Assembly (NCBI RefSeq): GCF_905475395.1
Contig: NC_058337.1
Span: 106,448,368-106,512,367 of the forward strand
Direction of reading: 5' to 3'
Source of the DNA: Chrysoperla carnea
Taxonomy: Eukaryota > Arthropoda > Insecta > Neuroptera > Chrysopidae
Length of the DNA stretch: 64,000 nt
Shown here: in pieces, positions 1 through 11,653 of the stretch
Position numbering within the stretch: position 1 is the first letter of the stretch
Layout: each line of letters opens with the position of its first letter
The notes under the pieces: generated by a model
What the model saw: the letters and a program-made list of their open reading frames with translations, nothing else
Database searches by the model: none
What the model was told of the DNA's origin: nothing
Translations under genes and position numbers: made by a program

Positions 1-247
1 TCGCTTCCTCCTTTTTTGCTGTTTTCTAGAATTTATCAGATTCGTAAAATTATTAAGAAGCAACAAAAATGCTTGAAATATAGAACTTATGCTGTTATTC
101 AAATTTCGAACCCTTTCCCTTTGACTTTCGAAAATCATTTTTACATGTGGGAAACTCGGATTAGCAAGTAGTTAACCGGGACTGAATTAACTGGCCTAAT
201 GTGTGAACTATATAGCTTTTAATTTAATTTTTTCATGTTTAATAAAG

Positions 248-745
248 TCATGAATGTAAATGTTTACCGGCATGTTTCGAAATTACATACGATCGTCAAT
301 CCAGTAATGCAATCATTGATAGATCAGTACAAATTCGTACTGATTACTTAGCTGGAAAATCACAAAAATATTTTGAGTAAGTGTATTGATTGCTTTAAAA
401 AAATCAAACAGCTCATTAATTTCTGAATATTTCTAGGAAAAATATGGCTATTCTAGAATTTTATTTCGAGACAAAAACGTTCACTAAAAATGTCAAAGGT
501 GAATTGTTTGGTTTCACCGATTTTTTATGTAAGCCTAAAACAAAAAATAAAATAGAAAATTTATTTATTATTTCAAAATTATTAATGAAATTGAAATTTT
601 TCTAGCGAGTATAGGAGGTTTATTAGGATTATTTTTAGGATTCAGCTTTTTGAGTGCAGTGGAATTATTTTATTTTCTAACAATTAAAGTATGCAAAATG
701 AATCGACAAAAAGTTAAAGATGCTATTTATCCATTTACAAAATAA
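248..745 (+). CDS. Pickpocket-type DEG/ENaC sodium channel, last three exons, copy 1 (5' part outside window)
   Basis: This is the C-terminal part of an amiloride-sensitive (DEG/ENaC, insect pickpocket) cation channel subunit, which sits in the plasma membrane. Exons are 248-376, 437-528 and 606-745 with GT/AG borders and closing phases. The first exon gives HECKCLPACFEITYD, the C-x-CLP-x-C block that ends the extracellular cysteine-rich domain. The second gives the stretch before TM2 (FYFETKTFT). The third gives GGLLGLFLGFSFLSAVE, the conserved TM2 pore segment with the G-x-S selectivity filter, followed by a short cytosolic tail and stop. A polyadenylation signal AATAAA lies at 866-871. No upstream exon is recognisable in 1-247, so the N-terminus and TM1 must lie left of the window. 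The acceptor at 247 leaves one base before the first full codon, the same phase as in copy 2. Family assignment is firm; the subfamily is not known. Confidence 0.9.
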
Positions 746-1897
746 ACAATAATTCAAAAACCTAAAACTACCTCGCCTGGAAACAAGTAGAAAAAAAGGC
801 TAAAAAATAACTTAGGGATTTTAAAATTTAAAGAAATATAAATATATTTTTGTAGAAATTGATTCAATAAAATTAACTTTATTTTACTACATAATATTGT
901 ATTTTATTCAAAGATTAAATGTCTGTCACAGAATGTCAAATCCAGAGTATCTGGAGTTATAGACTGTAGAACATTATTAATTCCGTAAGAGATAAGTGTA
1001 CAATTTATGTGGATAATGAACCAAAGTCAGTCAGTCTCTTGGACTGACCTGGATATCGTGCTACTCTCTAGCGTTTAGAGAAACGAGGCAGTGAACTCGT
1101 TGGCACGAAAGGGGTCGTTCAATCGCCCAGCAAGATTCTCTTTACTTTACCAAATCAAGCTACGTCATTTGACTGTGTTTGGTTGAAACTAGCTAGAATA
1201 CAGTTGAGTAAGATTTAGCCTCTTAACAAGATACTGTCGCTTGAACTATCACCTTCAGAACTTAGGAACCTCAGATGGCCCGACTTTTAGGATATTTATG
1301 GAGAACGGTGAACCCTCCATACATGTTATTTGCATCTCCAGAAAGTCAGATATAGAATGTTGGGGTATAAAACCTTGCAGGATCCATCAATCGTGGGAGA
1401 AATCCTAGCGGAGAAGTTGAGGGCTTTCTGCACATCCTCTGGCCTCGACATAGTCATATAGCTTTATCTGTCTAAAGTAGCACCTCTTACCCGGAGACAA
1501 TTCGTCTCCATATGATAAATTATACTAAGGGAAGGGTACAGGAGACCCACTATAATCTAGTTTCAGCGGACCCATTTACGGTATCCTTCTTATAAGCAAT
1601 ATTATTATTGATATTTAAATGGCGGTAGTTTATCGACGTAAAAAAAGAGCATGAGAACATTTTTTGTTTATTTCAGTACAAATATTAACATTTGTCAATT
1701 AGAGCCGATTTATCATATTTTCAAATATCACAAATATTTACATTTACGTCGTACAAATATTTAATATCACAAACATTTTTATATGAGTGACTTGCATTAA
1801 GTTTGTGCTGTGCTTTGCTGGCGGTACAGCTTCTTATTAAATATTTTGATGGTTCAGCGCTTTTATAATATTTTGATGGTTCATTTTATGTTTAAAG
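746..1897. other. Spacer between the two pickpocket cassettes, with a compositionally distinct block
   Basis: After the polyadenylation signal of copy 1 (866-871), the stretch from about 1021 to 1600 is clearly less AT-rich than its surroundings. It has no open frame of note and reads like an inserted, unidentified repeat fragment. From 1600 to 1897 the sequence is AT-rich again and holds no exon that could supply the missing N-terminal part of the second pickpocket cassette. Confidence 0.5.
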
Positions 1898-2379
1898 GGA
1901 TGAATGTAAATGTTTGCCAGCATGTTTTGAAATTTCATACGATCGAGAACACAGTAATGCAATCATTGATAAATTAGTACAAATTCGTTCGGAGTACTTA
2001 GATGGAAAGACACAAAAATATTTTGCGTAAGTTAACTTCTTTGTTTTAAATCCAGTAATTGGCTAATTTCTGAATATTTTTAGGAATAATATGGCTGTGA
2101 TAGAATTTTATTTCGAGACTAAAACATTCACCAAAAATACTAAAGGAGAATTATTTGGTTTTACTGATTTTCTATGTAAGCAAAAAAAAATATTTTATAA
2201 AATTTTCATACATAATTAATGGAATTGAAATTTTTCTAGCGAGCACAGGAGGTTTGTTAGGTTTATTTTTAGGATTTAGTTTTTTGAGTGCTGTAGAGTT
2301 ATTTTATTATATAACAATTAAAGTATGTAAAACGAATCTGCAAAGGAATAAAGACACTGTTTATCCATTTACAAAATAA
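1898..2379 (+). CDS. Pickpocket-type DEG/ENaC channel, last three exons, tandem copy 2
   Basis: This is a second, intact set of the same three terminal exons: 1898-2026, 2084-2175 and 2240-2379. It encodes DECKCLPACFEISYD, then FYFETKTFTKNTKGELFGF, then GGLLGLFLGFSFLSAVE and the tail ending YPFTK. Intron positions, phases and sizes match copy 1, and most differences are conservative (for example SSNAIIDRS against HSNAIIDKL). No frame breaks are seen, so selection has kept it coding. There is no recognisable exon for the N-terminal two thirds between 745 and 1898. Two readings fit: an alternative 3' cassette spliced from the same upstream donor as copy 1, or a partial tandem duplication that is still young. 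The first is attractive because the entry phase is identical. Confidence 0.82.
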
Positions 2380-2388
2380 GCAATAATT

Positions 2389-2996
2389 TTATATATGTTG
2401 CAACCAACTAGCTTAATTAACCGTTCAATTAGTAGCCTATCCATTCAACTAGCGATTTGAACGATATTCAGTCAATCAATCAAACGACTAGACAAATGAC
2501 TTGGACCAATAACGTTTAACTACTTGTCTAGCCTAGTCATTCAAATTTAGTTCCACTTTTCTTACAACAGCTTGCGTTTACGGATAAAAAAGAACAATGG
2601 AAGAGTCAAGTGGCAAAAAGTTGGAACTAAGTATGTAACTATTAAAAACTGATTTTCACGGCAAAAGTTGCAGCACTGATATACAAACTATGACCAAGAA
2701 ATTTCAGAAAAACCAATTCATTTGAAAGAGGCTTTGCGGATCAAAATGCAATAGAAGTTTAACTTGTGTTAACAAATAATATTTTAATTACTTACATGTC
2801 TATTTTATTATTGAGTTACGCTATTTGATCTCATGATTATCAAATAGCAATATATTTTAAATTACATGAACAATTTCTGATGTAGACTATTTCATCTCTT
2901 TTCAGGTCAATAAATGTTGTCTTAGACGTTAGCGGCCTGAATATCATTCAGGCCGCTAATTGATGCTAATTAAGCTAATTGGCTGCAACATATATA
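2389..2996. mobile_element. MITE-like element with about 30-bp inverted ends
   Basis: The left end reads ATATATGTTGCAACCAACTA and the right end, reverse-complemented, reads ATATATGTTGCAGCCAATTA. The similarity continues into a shared AGCTTAATTA, giving inverted ends of about 30 bp around a non-coding body of about 600 bp. Near the right end is a perfect palindrome with 14-bp arms (TTAGCGGCCTGAAT, about 2929-2958). The element begins about 10 bp after the stop codon of pickpocket copy 2, so it may lie in that 3' UTR. No transposase is encoded. The superfamily cannot be told from the sequence alone. Confidence 0.65.
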
Positions 2997-3866
2997 CTTT
3001 GAAGGAATAAAATACAATCAGGCTTAAAATATCGCATGTGAATTTTCGAAAAAAATAACACAATAAAATATACTTTTATTCACAGTATTTTATTTATGAA
3101 AGCGTATATCGGAAAACAACGCCTAAGAGCACTATAAGCAGTAGCTATCCATTTAACACTTTGCTAAATAAGTGGCTCTAAAGCGTTTTTTTTCGGCTAA
3201 ACGTAACCATTATTTACAGATAATTCAGTCACAGACTGATATTAAATTGCTTAAAAATGTGATCGAATTTTAAGAAATATCTCACCAACTATTTCGACGA
3301 TCAAAAATTTGTTCACTGTTTTCCCAATTTTTTCAAAGATATTGTACCTTTTTTCGTAGCCCAGAAATATTTCTAAAAACAACTTTTTGTCTCCAGCCAT
3401 TAGTTTCTCAAATGTTAGATAAATGTAAAGGTGATATCACTCTTGGGGAGTTTTTTATCGAATTTTGAGTGGTCTGTATCTACCGATTTTACATGTGTGC
3501 AGATTTTATAACATCTATAATCAAAATACTTTGGGGATTTAGGTTTCAAAATGCGGATAAAATTGACCGAAGTCACATTTGCATAATATTTGTGAGGGAA
3601 TACTTTCACAACAGAGAGGCATTCATGATTAAAATAAAGGACTGTTAGGACGTCAAACATAATTATTTATTTTGACTTAACGTAGAAATACACTACTTTT
3701 AGATAAACTGATCGAATCATATTCAAAAATAATTGATAACAAAAAATTAAAAACATTAATTTTTATTTACAAAGTTATTAATCATTTTGCAAAAAAAATT
3801 AACAAAATATCAACAATAAATTAATTTAAAATAAAAATTAATTAATACAAGCTATTATAATTTTTT
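2997..3866. other. AT-rich intergenic stretch
   Basis: This lies between the inverted-repeat element and the 3' end of the FAST-kinase-domain gene. An AATAAA at 3006-3011 could serve as a distal polyadenylation signal for pickpocket copy 2. One 81-codon frame (3415-3660, minus) has no resemblance that I recognise and no splice context. TTTATT around 3762 could be the polyadenylation signal of the minus-strand gene. Nothing else is supported. Confidence 0.4.
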
Positions 3867-6800
3867 TTAATTCGATGAATGTTGTTTAACAACATCTTTT
3901 AAACATGATTCTAAATACTGTACACGTCGGATTAGTTTATCTCTTGGATTGAATTCAGTATGTGATACACCAATTACGTTATAACCTTTCTTTTCTAACA
4001 ATCGTTTTGCTAAATTATTCATACCATTCAATTCGAACCGATTTCCACGACATAAATCGTGATAATCGTACGCCATAAATGCAATTCTATGAAAAATAAA
4101 TGTTTATAAATTAATTTTAACATGAAAACAAAGCCTGAGAAGAAATAACTTACTTTATTCCGGATTTGTCTGATTTTTCTGATACTGGGAGTGGATTACA
4201 TTTTCCATCGACTAAGCATTCACCATCTAAACAAAATTACTTTATAATGGCCATACATTTTATTGTTAAGCAGATTTTTAAGAAGGAAATTGATAATAGA
4301 ATTTGCCCCTATTTTTAACCCTCCAAAAAAAAATGCGGTGAGATTGGAATCTTCTTGTCTGTTTATTTGTCTGAACTATTTTTATGTAACAGCCTATTTT
4401 TATTCACCCCCGAACCAAAAAGAGGGCTTTTATAAGTTGTATATATATGTGTGTGTGTGTGTGTCTGTGTGTCTACCTGTCTGTGGCATCGTAGCTCCTA
4501 AACGGATGAACATATTTTGATTTTTTGTTTTTGTTGGAAAGGCAATTTATTCAAAACTGCATTTTTCGGGGTTTTTTTAAATTTTGTAAACTTAATGGAA
4601 ATTGAATTTTTAAATACACTATTTCTTTCAAATCAAAGATTTTAGTTAATTCAGTTACAATTTTTATAACAGATGTTAACATCATTGGAGCAATAGAAAC
4701 CGAGATAATCGCAAAAAACTAAATTTTTTTGACATTTGACCTTGAATAACTTGCGTTCGTAACACGAGATTTTATGAGACACTTCATACAAATTTTAGAA
4801 CGCGAAAATTAAGCTATATACGAAAATTTAGCTTATTATCTGTCATCTCGAGGTTGATCTCTAATTAGACTGGATTAACTGGTTTGCGTTGGCAATAAAA
4901 AACTATCAAAGACGCTAGGGAGAATAAAAAGGAATTTAATAAAAACAAGATCAAAAAGTAATTTCATACCTAAAATAAACCCCATTCCAGTATCTACATT
5001 ACTTTTTAAGTACGTAGTAGATGGTAATAAACTACCTAGAGAGTCTAACATTGCCGCAACTAAAGCCTGTTTTTCTCGTGATCGTACAACTGTTACAGTC
5101 GCTATTTCCGAATCTTCTGGTATTGTTGGTCCCGTATATTTATCAAATACTGTGTTTGCATATCCTTGAATATTTAACAGTTTTATTTTTGACGCAATTG
5201 TTAAACAATTTTCATCTAGAACAAAAATTTTAAGAAATTACTGAAGGTACCACAAAATTTTAATTTCGTAAAATACCTTTTAGCCGTTTAATAAATTCTG
5301 GATTTAATGCAGTTTCAATATCTTTTTCGGTTGCAATATTTAACACAATTAATGACCATACAAAATCAAGCCATACGGTTGATTTTACCGCATCGGCAAT
5401 GTTTAATTGCGGTAATATTACCTAGAAATTATTCAGAAACATAATTATTTTGGTAAAACAAAATGTAACCGAATTTTTACCTTATACAATTCTGCTGAAT
5501 TACTTGGGTGATATGAAACCATAGCCAGTGTTAAAAATAATGCAAATGTATCTTGAGGTCGGCAAATATCATGATGTTTGACGATCCATTCCGATATCAA
5601 ATCCAAAACAGCTGAAAGACATTTTATGATTAGTAAACAAACGTGTGAAAAATTTATTCGATTAGAAATTCAACTATAGCTGTAGTAAATAATTCGATAT
5701 ATCGAAAACTAAGCAAGATTTAAAAAAGTAAATAACTATCGGTAAAATAAATCAAATCAAGTTTGTTTGTGATATGGATAAAAATCCTTGCCTAAGATAA
5801 CTAAGGTTGTTGTCTCGCTATGGGCATAGTATTATTAACACGGACAGCATAGGAGAGGTTGTGTTTTTAAAAAGTTTTTTAATTTTAGAAAAAAAATTTA
5901 CTGTCAGAAATTTTCAAAAAACTAACTGATCATAGATGTATTACTTCTGAGTTAAAAAAAGAAAAACTAAAATTATTGACCGTTTCACTGTCGAGATATT
6001 TTATTGCAAAGTTAAACAATTTTATTGTTGAACAAAAATAACTATATTTAGAGTATTGTAATTGAAGAGAAATAACTATATGAACAAGACTTTTAAACTC
6101 ATCGTACATTGGTATTGTAGGTATTGATTGTAACAGTGAAGTGGTAATAAATAGATAAAATTAGACATTAATTCACAACAAGCATACATACTATTACCTT
6201 GCATATAATCCAAACTTTTTTACAATATTGTAGGAAAACAAACTTATTTCTCAAAAAAAAAAAAAAAAATTAATTATTTAATTGTTGGATAATTTTCAAG
6301 ATTTTTTAATACTTCTTAAACCCTGATTTATATGATATTTCCCGTTCAATCATAGTCCCTTCCCTAATAATATCCAATTTTCCAGATATGGCACCAACGC
6401 TAGGAATGAACTGATCTCCACTCAAGTGAAATAAAGATTCGCTCAGAAATATCCTAAAGTTTATTAAAGCTGTAGGCCTTCTGAAGCACTTATGAGGCAA
6501 AGGAGGTACAATATATCAAACTCGTCGTAGTACAAAAGGACTTCTAAGACTTACACCTAACTTAAATCTAGTCTAACCTAATCAATATGTTAGAATAATA
6601 CTAATTACCTGTATTTTTATATCTTAAAATACCAATACTAGTTAAAATCGATCCAACAACAGCACTTCTATCCTTATTTAAAGGTAACTTAGCTGTTAAA
6701 TCAGTACACACACGTTCCAATAAAGAAACTTCCGGAAATGTAAGAGCCGCAGCTGCATACAACACATCTGCACATTGTTTTAAATCTAACGATTCATTTG

Positions 6801-7989
6801 AATTTGTTATATTATTCGCTAACGATCTTAATAATGGTGTCGAGCGTCTACGTTTTTGTGCTAGCGCCGATAAAACTTTCACCATTTGTGATAATGAAAT
6901 GGTTGCAACTAATTTAGCAGCTTCATCGTCACCCGTTACACCTAAAACTGTTGATAAATCATCACCAACATTAACTGTCCGATTTTGTACTTTAGTATTT
7001 TTATTATTTAACGTTCCAGTTCGACCTAGAATTCGACATAATTTTTGAAATCGAACATCTGTTTCAAAATCTGATATTGTGATTTTTCCTGATGATGACC
7101 AATCTGCCAATTTGGAGACCACCTTAAAATGTAAAGAAAACATTTTGAAAACAAATAAATCTGGCGTGGATATCACACAGCCTCCAGACATATAAAAGAA
7201 GGACCGATACTCATATTTAGAACAAAGCAAAGTTTTTGCGGAACCGGAATTCGAACCTACAGATCCTAGAAACGATGGTTTAATTTTTTTGTTCCTTATA
7301 CTAAAATTGAAGGTTTCTGTTTCAAAGTGTAGCTTTGCAAAAAAAATAACTGAAATAATTTTGAATTTTGAAACAACACATTGAATTTACTTTTTAAATA
7401 GAATATACGAGATAGTAGAAAAAATCTAAATTTCACACTTCTATTGATTTCAAATATTTAATCTTCTCCCATTTCTATTCAAAAACAATAATGTTTTATT
7501 AAAATTTAACAAAAAGGTAATTTTTCCCTATCCACGCCCACATAAAATTATAGTCTTTTTTAAAGGACACACAGACTGAACTATATTTATATAAAATTTA
7601 AAAACCTTAAGTGCATGTCTTCGAGATACAATCGGAGCTTCAGCAATTAATAATAAAGCATCAACTGTCGTGGCATTATCGATTACATCATCAGTAACAT
7701 TTTTTCGTCTTAGCTTTACACCGCTTTTTGTTGATGATAGAACTGTTTCAGACTTTAAAGATGCAAATGCAGCAGCTACAAGATTTGTTGATTTATCTCC
7801 TTGTTGCTGCACGTTTGTTGTCGTTGAAGCTATCGGTGTTTTAAGGTCTATTGGTTTTGTGGACAAATCATCTGGTTTATCTGAGTTGTTTTTAAATACA
7901 ATTGTAGTTGCTGATGAATATCGAGATATATTTGATAAAAGTAATTTTTGTGTTATGATTCGAGACGACAAAAATCCGAAATGTAACAT
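3867..7989 (-). CDS. FAST kinase domain-containing protein with RAP domain (mitochondrial RNA regulator)
   Basis: Seven coding exons on the minus strand: 7606-7989, 6609-7122, 5481-5611, 5277-5421, 4970-5215, 4154-4226 and 3867-4086, together about 570 residues, near the family's usual length. The N-terminus (MLHFGFLSSRIITQKLLLSN) is basic, amphipathic and without acidic residues, as expected for a mitochondrial targeting peptide. The middle holds a FAST_1-type helical block (QCADVLYAAAALTFPEVSLL, then AVLDLISEW) and a FAST_2-type region (LVAAMLDSLGSLLP). The last exon is a RAP domain (YDYHDLCRGN, LLEKKGYNVIGVS, VQYLESCL). FASTKD proteins bind and stabilise or process mitochondrial transcripts. 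Which paralogue this is (FASTKD1-5 or TBRG4) I cannot say. The 1-kb intron 5612-6608 contains an unremarkable 64-codon frame that I do not believe is coding. Confidence 0.9.
4440..4625 (+). repeat. Dispersed repeat X, copy 1, with GT microsatellite
   Basis: Inside the intron between exons 5 and 6 of the FAST-kinase-domain gene, a (GT)n run at about 4448-4463 is followed by CATCGTAGCTCCTAAACGG and, further on, GGGGTTTTTTTAAATTTTG. Both landmarks recur in the same order on the opposite strand at 53866-54136, which makes this one family. It is non-coding and of unknown class. Confidence 0.6.
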
Positions 7990-9547
7990 TTTGTAGAAAC
8001 CTTTGCATAGAAATAGAAATAGAAAAAATATATGAAAATTAGTGGTCTAATATCGATTTTTTAAATATATTTTTGTACCTTTTCTTGTAAGTTTAATTTT
8101 TTATAATTATTAAAGTTTGTAAGTCTAATCATCGGTTCCAATGACACTTCATTTTAGGTTATGTTGCTTATTACGAAAATTTTCCTTCATCGCATGTGTG
8201 ACTTTTTGGTGTTATCTTCAATGGTTCATGTCTTGAATACTATTTTAGTATACGCCGAAAAACATAGAGCGTGCTCGTTATACTTTGTGTAGGGTAAATA
8301 TAATAAATATAGTTAAAATAAACACTTGCAACTGAATAATTTAAATCTATACCATAATAATCATTTAAAAATGTTTAAATTTTACATACCTTTGCTTTTT
8401 TACTTAATTAAAAATTTTTCTTATTAATTTTTAACCTAAGGAATTGTAAATAAATTGGATTTACCCTACTTAAATAATTGGGTTCTGTACTTTGATATAA
8501 ACAATGCATAAACTTATAAAATATTACTAGATGGATAAAAAATTTTATAAATGTTCGTTAATCTTGCCGAATACAGTAAATGGTGTGATTTTCTGAATTT
8601 AAATCGGTTATTAGTAACCCATGCTATCCAATTTTTGCTTGGAATGTGATAATTTTCGAGGATTTGACACAACAATCCCGAATGGGTCTTCATCTCACAA
8701 CAATAGTAATGATAAGTACCCTGTAGTCCCTGAGTATAAAAGTTACTAAATATGCTTTACAGGATAAGCCGAAACAAAAATTTAAAAAAATATGTAAAAT
8801 GTTTGTTCAAGTTTTTATGCCCTCACTTATGTAGATTAATACATCGAAAAAATATCCTTACTTTTCCCAATTAAAGATTTCGGACAGGTAAATCACCAGA
8901 AAATAACTTTGGATCTTGATATAAAAGTCGAATATTATAGGTTTTATTATAATTTCTATACGCTCTTGAGATATTTGATTAAGGGAATCACTTCATGCAA
9001 TATAACCTGTGTTTTTTCCTAAATTAGAATCAGAGACAATATCAGTAAATATATTCTCGATACCGATATATTCGATACTGATATATAATAACGATATATT
9101 CTCTGATAGAATTTAATTCAACAATATTAACGTTTCATTTTAACTTTCACAATAAAAATGTTACTATCTAGCAATATTTTTTTAAGTCTATGATAGTCAT
9201 AGACATAGAAATTAATTAATAAATGATTAAGCAGGTACAAAGTTTGAGTGATTAGTACGAATTTAAAAATTTAATATGCCAAATATAAATATAAACACGT
9301 TAGTATGAATTATTATTCTATGAATAGTAAAAGTTAAGTTTAATAACTGTCTAATATTATGTATTAAATTAAAAAGAAAGGTGAACCAGTGTCCTTTAAA
9401 CTTGAAATTTTAATAGGGAAGTGGTTGGAATGTGATACCTATACATAATTTTAATAAACACTTTTTAATTTAATGAGTGTAAAGTCAACAATACAAAACA
9501 TATTTTTATAAAAAAAGATATTGTAGATAATAATTTTAGATAAAAAA
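7990..9547. promoter_or_regulatory. Divergent intergenic region, FAST-kinase-domain gene / PEX11G
   Basis: The start codons of two divergent genes, both for organelle proteins (mitochondrial and peroxisomal), face each other across 1.56 kb. The region must hold both promoters and 5' UTRs. It is very AT-rich, and no TATA box, initiator or conserved box stands out. At 9058-9088 a short direct repeat (ATACCGATATATTC / ATACTGATATATAA) occurs. Nothing else is supported. Confidence 0.4.
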
Positions 9548-11470
9548 ATGGATTTAGACGAAATATGTGAAATCCTCGAAACGTACAACGGTCGTGATAA
9601 GGTAATTTAATTAAAAAAATTGCTGAGTAATAATAACAAATAAAATATTCATTATTTTATGTTTTACAGATAATTCGAACATTATGTTATTCAACGAAAA
9701 TGTTTTCGGGGCTATCGAAAGATCCCTTAACATCGAAACGATTCAGTACTTTTAGTAAACAAATGTCAGCCACACGTGCTGTTTTGAGAATGTTAGATGA
9801 CTTACCCATGTTACAAACTTTATTAGCATATGGATTAGGCAAAAAAGTATGACCATGAATAAATTTTAAATATTTGTTTAAAAAAAAAATACTTTATTTG
9901 TTTAGGAGCCTGATTCATATATGTCTTGTATGGGTGTACTTCGGAACGTTATTGATCAATTATACTATCCAATTGAAAAAGTTGCATGGCTTGCGGAGCA
10001 TGATTTAATAAATATACAAAATCCTAGTGCTTGGGATACAGCTAGCTCTGTTTGTTGGGTGGCCTCTATTTACCTTGGACTTATGAAGTTTGTATCGTTT
10101 AATTAATTTATCTATGTTTATCGAAGTTACAACATTTTATCATTATTTTAGGTCAATTCGTTACATAAATGTTTTACAGAAACATAAACTTTGCCTGAAA
10201 AGTAATCCTAATGCAAGGTAAGATGATAATTATTATTATGTTAGATGTCTTATTTAAATTAAAACTTCTATTTTCAATTGTTTTGTCCAAAATTTGGGGT
10301 AAAAACTAATACTTTTAGCTCTTATACATTTTGCTATTAAATATAGACTTTTCGGGATTATTCATCGAGAACAGGAGAGGACTATCTAGTTTTTACCTCT
10401 ACACTTTACTTATTGCTGAAAGTTAGTGAAGAACCCCTATTTCAAATTTCCTCTAATAGAGAAAAGAAAAAAATTTCCAAATCATACTAATCATAATTTC
10501 CAAATTACTTCTGCTGCAATCATCTTCTTAGAAACCATTTCTTAAAACCCTCTTTCTTATGAAATATTTGGCTTGAACAAGCCAAGGTAAAAAATAATAA
10601 GCGTTACAATTATATAAAAACCAAAGAAATTTTAATTAAAAAAAAAAACTAAAAAAAAAAACTAAAAAAAATAAAAAAGGTTTAACTCCAGTGACGGTTT
10701 TTAAAGGTACCAAAGGGGCAGTTTCCCACTGAGTCCTCGAAATACACCACAAAGAGGCCCAAAGTGTATTTTACGAAGGTTAAAAAATTACCCTATTTCC
10801 ATATTTGGTTCATTGGGCCTTTTTTCCTTAAATTCGCCACTGTTTAACCTATAAATTACGAAAATCGGACTAATCGCAATTTTTCGAAAAAATAATGGGA
10901 CTTCTTATACTGGGCCATTAAATATTTACATAAGAAAATTATATTTATAAATATTAAGTAATTAAGAATGACTAAACATTTATTTATTTAATCTTTAGAA
11001 CAAAAATATTAATTAGTCAATATTTTTTTAAATCTTATGGTTCAATAATTTTTGAAATATGTAAAATATTTTTACAAGGTTTATCTTATCGCTTCAGTTA
11101 TTACGATCTTACCTGTTTTATAGCCATATTTTTCACCGGAAATATAGACTTACCCTGTATCGAAGGGCAACGAAGAAAGTTGGGGTTTTGTTTTATAATA
11201 TTTTCGATTAATGGATTCCGAATTAAAATTTATTTATTTATTTGCAGTGCCGAATTATTAAAACTGAATATGTTACAACAATTAGAAATTCTTAGTGCTG
11301 TTCGAAGTTGTTTTGATTTTGTACACGCTGTAAATACATTACCTGCTGGATATTTGTGGTCAAGTCGTTTAAATTCATGGCAAGTCGGTCTTATTGGAAC
11401 AATATCATCTATTATGGGTATATGGCAATTATTGTGGAAACGATCTATAGCAAAAAATCGTAAATTGTAA
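9548..11470 (+). CDS. PEX11G: Peroxisomal membrane protein 11 gamma
   Basis: Five exons (9548-9601, 9670-9846, 9906-10087, 10152-10217, 11248-11470) encode 233 residues, against about 241 for human PEX11G. Matches to the family include the N-terminus LETYNGRDKIIRTLCY (human LESYRGRDRLIRVLGY), ATRAVLRMLDDLPML, then NVIDQLYYPIEKVAWLAEH, which is a hallmark of the gamma branch, and the C-terminal membrane segment WQVGLIGTISSIMGIWQ. PEX11 proteins sit in the peroxisomal membrane and promote its elongation and division; gamma is thought to work with alpha and beta. Introns 1-3 are 59 to 68 bp, while intron 4 is about 1 kb and includes an unassigned repeat-like stretch near 10690-10845. The start is the first methionine, and its exon splices in phase 0. 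Confidence 0.94.
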
Positions 11471-11630
11471 CAATCGTATTCGTCATATTGCGTGAAAATA
11501 TTATTTTTCATATTTTTTCATGGAATTAAGGTGTTAAGGGGTTTGCTTTTTTAAAAGAATAATTGTATAATGAGAATTTTCTTCAGTGTGGGTCAGATTT
11601 TGTATTTTAGAGACTATTAAGAGTAATTTA

Positions 11631-11653
11631 AATAAAAATGGGGGGGGGGGGGG
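11631..11653 (+). terminator. PEX11G polyadenylation signal followed by a 14-G run
   Basis: AATAAA at 11631-11636 lies 161 bp after the PEX11G stop codon. Four bases later comes an uninterrupted run of 14 G (11640-11653), exceptional in this AT-rich DNA. G-rich tracts just downstream of a cleavage site are known to favour 3'-end processing and pausing; that role here is inference. Confidence 0.55.

Noticed and set aside
1-170. Possible upstream pickpocket exon (frame with KKQQKCLKYRTYAV)
   Set aside because: The cysteine context only faintly resembles the family, and there is no usable donor in the right phase before the stop.
3415-3660. 81-codon minus-strand frame
   Set aside because: No family resemblance, no splice context, in AT-rich spacer.
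7670-7996. 108-codon plus-strand frame
   Set aside because: It is the complement of the first FAST-kinase-domain exon, whose minus-strand reading has a targeting peptide and joins in phase to the family domain.
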